Origin: Paragonimus skrjabini miyazakii
Lineage: Eukaryota > Platyhelminthes > Trematoda > Plagiorchiida > Troglotrematidae
DNA length: 64,000 bases
Direction: 5' to 3'
NCBI GenBank assembly: GCA_014338405.1
Contig: JTDE01003012.1
Span: forward strand, 21,090-85,089
A model generated the notes under the pieces. The model was not told the DNA's origin, made no database searches, and saw only the letters and a list, made by a program, of their open reading frames with translations. Made by a program: the position numbers and the translations under genes. Position 1 is the first letter of the stretch, and each line of letters opens with the position of its first letter. Positions 56,565 to 64,000 of the stretch are shown one piece after another.

Positions 56565-58422
56565 GTGATGGATTATCTTCAGGGATTCAAAGATCTATTC
56601 AAGGATCGGGAATTTTCTGACTTCCAAGAGTTCCAAAGATGTGTGGAGAAATATATGAAGGAATACAATGTTTTGTACGTGCTTGGATCAGGTAAGAAAT
56701 CAAGCAATGCACGCTTGAAGTATGATAATGTTAGTGTGAGTACTACTGAGGTTGCGTGGTGAATGGCGTACAGGTGTACCAAGTACATGCGACGTAGGAG
56801 CCAAAGCCGCGTATTACGACGTGTTTAGTGAGTTGAGTTCACATACTTTCAACCGCTCAGTTCTCTTGGCACATGCTGTCAATCGCGCTTTGACGTCGCT
56901 AGGAGGAAAACGATGTTGGTTGTTAGCTCTTTTACGTTAGAGCACAACGATAACCTAACTGTCTTGCTGTACGAGGCATACCCAACAAATCGCCGGCTCA
57001 CTGCAAGTGAAGTGAGCGAATCTAGACATTCGTTCCAGTACAATACTCCAACTGCGGAGTTAAAGCATTATGTTACGGAGGTTCATGGCAAGTATCTAAC
57101 GACAATGAATATTTGCAACATCCGTCATCGTTTAAAATCTCCGACAATAAGTAAGTTGGTTTGTGTATATTGATGATGCCAAAAACCTACCTCAAGTTCT
57201 CCACCACGTAGAGAAAAACGGCATATTGCGTGTCCTCAAAGACGATGGTAATAGATACACGCACATATGCTTCGCGCGGAAGGAACAAGTACAGTTGTTC
57301 AGACGTTTTCCCGATGTAGTCAACGTCCATGCCACGCATGGAACCAACCGCCACTAGTGGGTCCTATATCAGTTCAAATATGCAGTTGTAGCTTAAAGCT
57401 ATATCAATTTCTTGTCACAAACGGGATGGGCCATGGAATACCCGTGATGTATGGTTACGTTCGGATTGAAAAGTGCGCTTTCCTCCGTCTTTTATTTGAA
57501 GTATTTTGTGATGTGATGGGGGATCACATACCTGTGAGAACGTTTGTGATGGACAAAATGGCGGCACAAATGCGAGCAGCACGAGTCGTGTTTGGATGCG
57601 ACATAATGCTATGTTACTTCCAAGTTCAAGATGCCGTGCGGAATCACGCAAGTTGGTGTGATCTCCATTTAGACCAACTCATTTAGAGGTCGCTATTTGT
57701 TTCATCGTATGGCAACTATGAATAACTTAGAAAAGCAAGTGAAAAATTTAATCCATTTACGTTTCAGGTTCGACAAAGATATTGCGTTAATAAGACGCAC
57801 GGACCGGAAGTTTTTGAACTACCTAATGTGCAATCGGTTTTATTTAAAGCCTAAGTGGGCCATCCATGCACAATCAGACGTTGCTCACTTCGGAAACCGA
57901 ACAAACAACCGTCTGGAGAATGCCAATGGTCGAGTTAAGAAGCGCACTCATCCACGGGACCACTTAGCCACCGCCATCAGTAACATATGGTCCCACAGCG
58001 AATGGCTAATGCGGGAGTTTGAGATGCAGTGCACCTACGGTTGTGACCGCCGTGAGGTGGTTAGCGTCGACGTGTACGTCAAAAATATTCTGTCTCGGCT
58101 GACGACGTTCGCCAGTCAATTGGTGTTGAAGCATCTCAGAAATCGTGCTCCCCTACCGCATTGTGATCAACAAGACGAGTTAATGGTAACTGCACCTTAT
58201 ATAATATCAATTTTTAGTTTCGAGTGAGCCATGAGGGTGCACAGTACACTATGGACATCAGTGGTGGCACTTGTGAGTGCAATTTCTACCGGTCCATGTG
58301 GTTACCACGCCTTCACATGCTGTCCGTCTTCAAAAAGGATTTCTATCCAAGTGATGTCACAGACGTCATTGGTTATGGCAAGCTATGCCACACCTCTGAA
58401 GTTACCTAACGCTTACTTTTAA
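56565..58422 (+). pseudogene. MULE-like transposase with SWIM remnant
   Basis: The plus strand carries the parts of a Mutator-like (MULE/ZSWIM-type) transposase in order. The N-terminal region is at 56565-56762 (FSDFQEFQRCVEKYMKEYNV). The DNA-binding segment is at 56913-57173 (FTLEHNDNL, EAYPTNRRLTASEVSES). The core start is at 57163-57357 (FPDVVNVHATHGTN, where the usual catalytic aspartate before A-T-H is histidine). Next is 57408-57686 (GMGHGIPVMYGYVR; VMDKMAAQMRAARVVFGCD with the second aspartate kept; LCYFQV where CYFH is usual). A helical part lies at 57697-58227 (RTNNRLENANGRVKKRTHP). A SWIM-like GGTCECNF follows, with the next cysteine lost (WLPRLHML). Several stops break it. Terminal inverted repeats were not found. 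Confidence 0.8.
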
Positions 58423-59208
58423 AAATGGACACACGGCACGGAGAGGACTTTTACTGAAGCAGAACGGAAAGGAACAAGGCTGCAGAAAACCACTTGGAAT
58501 GTTGTACACAGTGATGTACTTGTAACAAATGAATTCCAACACTTCCATTTTATTTTCGTTGTGACTATTGGGTGCAGGTAGGCTGACTATCGAGCATAAA
58601 CGTCAGTGCGTTCACGTATAGACCTATGAGGTTCAACATACTATGTGGTGCATAATACATAATTCCACCCAAGTCCTGGCTACCGTACTACCAAACCGGC
58701 TTATGCCCGAATACAGCGAACATTAATTATGGTAATCAGACCACATAGAATAAAGCTCACGTTGTGCCCGAAAATCACCTACTGCAGTCCTATCTACTCG
58801 CTCATGGTGTCGCTAAATACCTGGTGTTCCCATTCCTCCATGGTGCTGATTATACAACTTCACATATAAGTCAACTGTCATCAACAGTTCAATGGATTAT
58901 TGAATGCACAATTTACAGAAAAATATCTTAAAACTTATATTGAGCACGTTCTTAATTCTTCTGTTGCTAAAGCTCTTTAACTTAACCAGTTTAAACTTCA
59001 GCTACCTCGCCAATGCATTTTTCTTTCGACTTATCGCAATTCCTTAACGTCCCTGATAAAAAGGTTTAACACATCGAAACAAACTTTTTCCTGACTGCAA
59101 AATGAACACATTTCATGTTTTATACTATACTCCCTCAATTGACATTCAGAATATATCGAAACTCACATGTTAACGGTCTACCCAAGAGGGCATTTACCCC
59201 AACCCTAT
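58423..59208. other. No gene recognised
   Basis: No coding relic or repeat was identified downstream of the transposase. The 3' end of that transposon should lie somewhere here. Confidence 0.4.
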
Positions 59209-59289
59209 CCCACCCTGTCCTTCAGCATGCCACCTTATCCTTCAGCTGCCACCCTATCCTTCACCTGCCACCCTATCCCTCAGCAGCAG
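59209..59289 (+). repeat. Minisatellite of 19-20-bp units
   Basis: About four imperfect units of CCACCCTATCCTTCAGCTG in tandem, with lengths alternating between 19 and 20 bp. The array lies in frame at the start of the open reading frame of the CR1-like element downstream (59167-59931) and gives it a proline- and serine-rich N-terminus. Confidence 0.8.
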
Positions 59290-60820
59290 AATTTCCGGCA
59301 GCCACCCCTTACCGCTGAGTTTTCGTTGCTGGATGTTGAGGACCTTTTATTCAACGTGAATTCTTATCGTGCAATGGGTCCTGACAAGATCCATCCCAGA
59401 ATTCTCAAAGAAGCCGCTGCTAGTCTGGCAGATCCCTTTTATAAGCCGTTTAAACAGACACACCAGACTGGCATTCTCCCTAGCGCATGGAAAGAGGCGA
59501 CGGTCACGCCCGTATTTAAAGCGGGTGATCGGCACTCTTCGGCTAGCTATCGGCCAGTAAGCCTCAATAGCAGTCCGTGTAAGATAATGGAGCGTTTATT
59601 AAAGCGTGCCATCCTCAGCCACTTTTTGTCAAACCGTCTTTTTTCTCCTACTCAGCATAGCTTCCTTCCTAGTCGGTCATGCGTAACTAACATACCTGCT
59701 TTCATGGACAGTCTGACGGGGGCCAGAGACAATGGCCTTATCTCAGATGCTATCTTCTTCGGCTTTGCCAAGGTTTTCGACCGTGTCCCGCACGGCCCTC
59801 TGAAACACAAACTGGAATCTTATGGTATTCAAAGAGAGGTTCTTTGCTGGATTTTTTCTCTCCTTGACAACAGAACATTTAGAGTTAAAACCGGATCAGA
59901 CCTCTCACCTCCCTCTTTCATTTCTGTGTGAGTTCCTCAAGGGTCAGTGTTCGGTCCTTTGTTATTTCTGATCTATATAAATGACCTTCCGGACAATATT
60001 TCCAGCAACGCCCTCCTACATGCAGATGATCTAAAAAATCTGGAATGCCACTGATCCCAGTGCACTACAGATTGATCTTGACGCGATTAAGCGTTGGCCG
60101 GACGATTGGAGTCTCCCACTAAATGACAGTAAATGCGCACATATGTCACTCGGTGGAGATTCTGGCAACGCCTTCGTGATTCAAAGTGCACTCGGCAAAA
60201 GTGGATATCAGGAAAATCGATCTGAAGAAAGATCTGGGCATCTGGCTGCCGTCTAACTTATCTTTTGCGCATCACGATGAGATGGCGGCGATAAAAAGGG
60301 TTCGCTACTCTTAGGATGATTAAGCGCACTTTCCCCCGCATAGACAAGAATGCGCTCCAAACGCTTTCGGGGTTTATACAAGACCGCTCTTGGAGTATGC
60401 TAATCAGGTCGTGTATACCGGCCTGAAGAAAGACATATTAGCCGTTGAGCGCGTGGCTACCAAACTAGTCGCAGGTCTCAGTATTGTCGCGTACAAGTCT
60501 CGACTTGAAATTCTTGATCTTTACCCACTTAAATTTCGACGGCTCCGCGGTGATTTAATTTTCACACACTTCCTCTTTGGAGTAGGCCTTGTTGATCAAT
60601 TCTTCACTGTGGCGAATGATGACGGTCGGCGAGGACATAACATGAAGCTTTTCAAGCTTCGTCCTCGGACCTTTCTTAGACAGCAGTATTTTTCCTAAGG
60701 GGTTGTTAACTTCTGGAACAGTCTCCCTGCTGAGGTCGTCAGTAGCGCTTCTAGCGATTGCTTTGAAGCAATACTTGACACTCATTTTCCGAAATTTTTT
60801 TTATGCAAGTAATCTTAGTT
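59290..60820 (+). pseudogene. CR1-like reverse transcriptase, third family
   Basis: One frame from 59167 to 59931 covers the RT fingers and palm: YRAMGPDKIHPRILKEAAAS, AGDRHSSASYRPVSLNSS and FGFAKVFDRVPHGPLKHKLE. An in-frame TGA (59929-59931) replaces the glycine of SGVPQGS. The frame continues with VPQGSVFGPLLFLIYINDLP and the catalytic HADDLKN (about 60020). After frame breaks the thumb (DLKKDLGIWLPSNLSF) and C-terminal block (FWNSLPAEVVSSASSDCFEA) run to about 60810. It differs from both the 20-kb/62-kb family and the LINE at 32.65 kb. No endonuclease precedes it, so it is 5'-truncated. Confidence 0.85.
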
Positions 60821-60821
60821 T

Positions 60822-60835
60822 TATATATATATATA
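60822..60835. repeat. AT microsatellite
   Basis: A (TA)7 tract at the 3' end of the CR1-like RT. CR1 elements commonly end in short tandem repeats, so this may be the element's tail. Confidence 0.6.
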
Positions 60836-62429
60836 CTGTAATTAACAAGGGCGATGCTACACCCTGTTTTCACTGGATGCCTTTCAGATCAACAGACGCC
60901 CGCTTGACATTGAACAAGAATAACCAACTGAATACGGGACCCTTGGGCCTCTGCCTCGAACCCGTGTATCATTCGCTGGATCGCTGAAACACTGAAACCC
61001 TGCCAATAGGTTTCAGCAAGTCAGGGTCATGCCAGAAAAAGGAATTTTCAGGATGGAGAAACTGAACAGTAGAAGGCTTTCGCCATTATTTGATGTAGAC
61101 GGTTCCGGAAAATTATGTAGAAACTTTTGTGAAGATGAAGAAAGAAAGAAAGTTCTCAAATTTAGCGGTGAAATGGACGATCATCTGGACTGAACTTCGT
61201 TATTTCCCCAAAATTGGCGAAATTTCACAGACCTCACGGGTTGACCAACCATTACGGGATTTCGGTTGCCCGGACGTTATAGAATGTTATCTCGCGTTAG
61301 AATTTATCATGAAATCGAGAATGAAAAGCATGATTACGTGATAAACAGGAGAACGTGAAATGATCATGTCAAGTATGCCGAACAATGGAATCTGATATTT
61401 TCTGACCAAAACTTTTATATAAAATTTATAATTTTGTATTAGTTAATAAATTGTATACCTCCAACAAACAGTTGGTATCGTATAATGCGAAAAAAGATCG
61501 ATTTACAACTTTTCCTAGTATATGACCGTAGCCGAATTCCGATGTCGATTTAGTATACACGACCGTTATGTAGAATGGAAAGGATGTTCGGCAACGCGGG
61601 ACGACTGTCAGGTGGTCCGTTAGAGTAGGAAGATGAACATATTTGTGTGTAATCATATGAGGCAAACAGGCTAAGTTATATATATATTTTCCAAACAGTT
61701 TTAACGTGCACAGCTATTGCATAGTACCCTAGTAACATACTTAGTCGGTCGACCGATTATCGAGTGACTACTGAGTGTCTTACGTTAGTCACTCAACTAT
61801 TTCACGGATAAAGCAATTTAGACTTCACCGATTGCTACTTTGCGAACGAAACAAATAGGAAGGACGTGGATTGCATGTTCAAAACTCAATTGCCGTCGGT
61901 TTAGTTTTGTTTAGCCACACCATCTGACCATTATTTCGTGAGCGCGGCTTCAAATTAGTCGGCCATTTGCAATGTGGAATTTGGGTGTGTATTTTGTAGT
62001 GAGTTGCGGACGGTGGGTTTTCGTTCTATTAACCAGCAGGATATTCTTGTTCATTTCACCTGAGTGGCATATTGTCGTATTTCTAATATTGACTGAGTTA
62101 TTCCATTTTCAGTAAGATTGTGAAAACTTGCATAATGGCCGAAAATTGAGAAAGTTCACTTTGCATTTTGATGGTCCCTCACTTATGACAGACTAATGAA
62201 CGTTTGATATGATTGTTCGGCGTAATATTCTCATTGCTTTTACTGTGGTGGCACATAGTCGTATTTCTAATATTAACTATAGTCGATAACTATACACAAC
62301 TGGTAATCAATAAGTATGGAGTAAGAGTTTACCAGGATGGTTTGGTTACTACGAACGGGTGTGTGTATGATGTTACCATATGTTAGCTATAGTTTTGTTG
62401 TCCAGCTGCAGGTTTTGAATATAACTGTG
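60836..62429. other. No gene recognised; short tandem duplication
   Basis: Mostly AT-rich sequence without recognisable coding. Around 62042-62100 and 62224-62282 a block (TATTCT...GTGGCA, GTCGTATTTCTAATATT) is repeated with a spacing of about 182 bp, suggesting a decayed tandem unit. Confidence 0.4.
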
Positions 62430-64000
62430 TACAAGATCTACCCTGTTGGAGAAATAATAAGTTTCGAAATTGAGAGATGTTTCGAACGGTGAAGTTGATA
62501 ACTTTGATTAGTTCGGAATGTATATGGCGTTGCATAATGTGGTATAGGTTTACCCCCAGATGTTATTAGATGAGATCAGATGTTTAGATGTTGTTAGGTC
62601 CGTTTTCAAAGATATCGTCTTCAGGCAGGCAGAGTTTGAAAATAGACGTGACGCTCCTTAATGTCAAGAAAGTTTCTAAGCTTCGTTTGAATTGATGTAT
62701 ATTCTTACTGGCTCTAATTGCATGTGGGAGTTTGTTCCAAATGTAGGTATATTTCACTAGGAAAAAAGTTGAACGCATATTTTACGAGATTTAAGAGCCG
62801 TCAAGGTGAACTCTGTTTCTGATGTTGTATTTTGGGCTATGCTGAAGGCGAATCGCGAGTTTGACAGTAAATTTGTTGTCATAAACTAGATTATACATGA
62901 GTGCAAGGTTCAGCTTGAGACGCCGTAGCCAAAGAAGATCTAGTTCAAGCGTCTGGCAACGTCCTCTGTAGTTCAGAGAAGACGGATAACCCACCAAACC
63001 TTTCGTGAGTGCACGTTGGAGACTTTCCAGAGCTAGCCTATCAGGCTTGCGCAAGTGACTATATATGAACGTGCAGTACTCAAGTTGAGGTCGTCCGTAC
63101 AGCTTATGAAGGTGTAGTCGAGCTGTGGGAAGGAGGAATGAGTACTTAATGTATCAAATCGTTCGTCCAATTTCAGCTACTAAGAAAGATATATGGTCAG
63201 CGAAATTGAATGGGTTCGAGTAACGTATACCCAAGTCCCGGACTGAGTTGGCAGTTGAAATACCATGACCATCCAGCTTTATAAAGTCCTCTGGTATATG
63301 ACAACAGTGTGCAACGATGGCGGATGTATTGGCTCAGAATTTCATCAGCCAAGTTTAACACCAAGACCCTAATGACATGTAGTCCTCTCGTCTATTTCCT
63401 AAAGAAAAATTGAGATCGCCAGGAGGAAAGGTGTAGACAAGTTTGATATCATCAGCGAATAGCAATAGTTTGCCATGCATGATAACTTTACATATATCAT
63501 TTATATACATAAGAAAGAGTAACGATCCCAGAACGCTTCCTTGAATCACTCCACTGGTGACTGGTCTGGGCGTTGAGCGGTTATCTCCTATTTTACTGTT
63601 TGTGTGCGGTCTGCAAGGTAGGAAGCAAACCAGCTGAGCAGTGGGTCACTTATACCGAAAAAAGCCATCTTGATCGGAAGGCGCTTATGAGGCACACGGT
63701 CAAAAGCTTTTTGCACATCCAAAAGTGTAATAATAATTGCACTCCCTGAATCAGCAGATTTTGTAACGTGATTAAAAAATTCCAGCTGGCACGTCATGCG
63801 CGAACGTTTACTGAGTAACGCATGCTAGGAGTGGTTTATAAGATTTTGTGATCATAAGAATTCAACCATGCGACATTTCATTATCCTTTCCAACACTGGA
63901 ATAAATTGGAGTATGGTTAATGAGACGATAATTGTTGATGTCTTGTCGCGAGCCACCTTTGTAACGGGGCTGAATTATAGAATTTTTCCATTGGAGAGGG
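62430..64000 (-). pseudogene. CR1-like reverse transcriptase, copy 2 (runs off window)
   Basis: Same family and strand as 20.1-21.8 kb. On the minus strand, 63588-63797 reads MTCQLEFFNHVTKSADSGSA and LLDVQKAFDRVPHKRL. The frame at 63355-63549 has IQGSVLGSLLFLMYINDICK and the catalytic LLFADDIKLV. The thumb and C-terminal part follow at 62791-63054 (SLQRALTKGLVGYPSSLNYR, LRRLKLNLALMYNLVYDNKF) and 62584-62778 (WNKLPHAIRASKNIHQFKRS). The element tail extends to about 62430, where CTACCCTGTTGGAG matches the region near 19980. Fewer lesions than copy 1. The 5' part lies beyond the window. Confidence 0.85.

Noticed and set aside
1..64000. CRISPR arrays, operons, rRNA genes
   Set aside because: No regularly spaced direct repeats, no clustered intact genes and no rRNA sequence were found; the content is eukaryotic.

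Overview
The window looks like repeat-dense flatworm (Platyhelminthes) nuclear DNA, most likely from a trematode and possibly a diphyllobothriid cestode. The inference rests on the mixture of elements: several Ty3/Gypsy elements of the CsRn1 type (Gag Cys-His-Cys-Cys box, polypurine tract of the TAAGGGGGAG kind), an R2-like non-LTR element with zinc fingers and a restriction-like endonuclease, CR1-like and RTE-like non-LTR elements, a BEL/Pao element and a MULE/SWIM-type transposase. I found no intact host gene. The only host-gene relic I recognise is a dead histone H3 copy at 40.73-41.05 kb. Almost every open frame belongs to a broken transposable element.

Layout. 3.09-14.26 kb is a three-level nest: an R2-like element on + is split by a CsRn1-like Gypsy on - (3933-13110; 298-bp LTRs; 4-bp target duplication ACCG), whose gag is in turn split by a second Gypsy on - (8269-12208; ~152-bp LTRs; K02A2.6/Mag-like pol). 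14.3-24.3 kb is mostly unrecognised DNA with one CR1-like remnant on - (20.1-21.8 kb). 24.3-29.8 kb carries an inverted pair of 690-bp arms, each the 3' end of one CsRn1-like Gypsy; the left arm is still joined to that element's integrase and RNase H. 28.5-38.35 kb holds a CsRn1-type LTR and another CsRn1-like Gypsy on +, interrupted between RNase H and integrase by an almost full-length CR1-like LINE (about 32.65-36.78 kb).

40.5-45.3 kb holds the histone H3 relic, dispersed repeats, an RTE-like 3' fragment and a Gypsy integrase fragment. 49.66-53.5 kb is a decayed BEL/Pao pol on +. 54.3-55.65 kb is a Gypsy pol fragment, 56.5-58.4 kb a decayed MULE-like transposase gene, 59.2-60.8 kb a further CR1-like RT, and 62.4-64.0 kb a second copy of the 20-kb CR1-like family running off the window. 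Several unnamed dispersed repeats occur two or three times. Assembly gaps (N) lie at 9936-10187 and 45843-45942.

The genes do not form a pathway; the window is best read as a record of insertion, nesting, duplication and decay. The points most worth checking are the triple nest, the nearly identical LTRs around a badly broken Gypsy, the 690-bp inverted duplication that carries the same nonsense codon in both arms, and the histone H3 relic. Without tools, element boundaries other than the LTR pairs are approximate.
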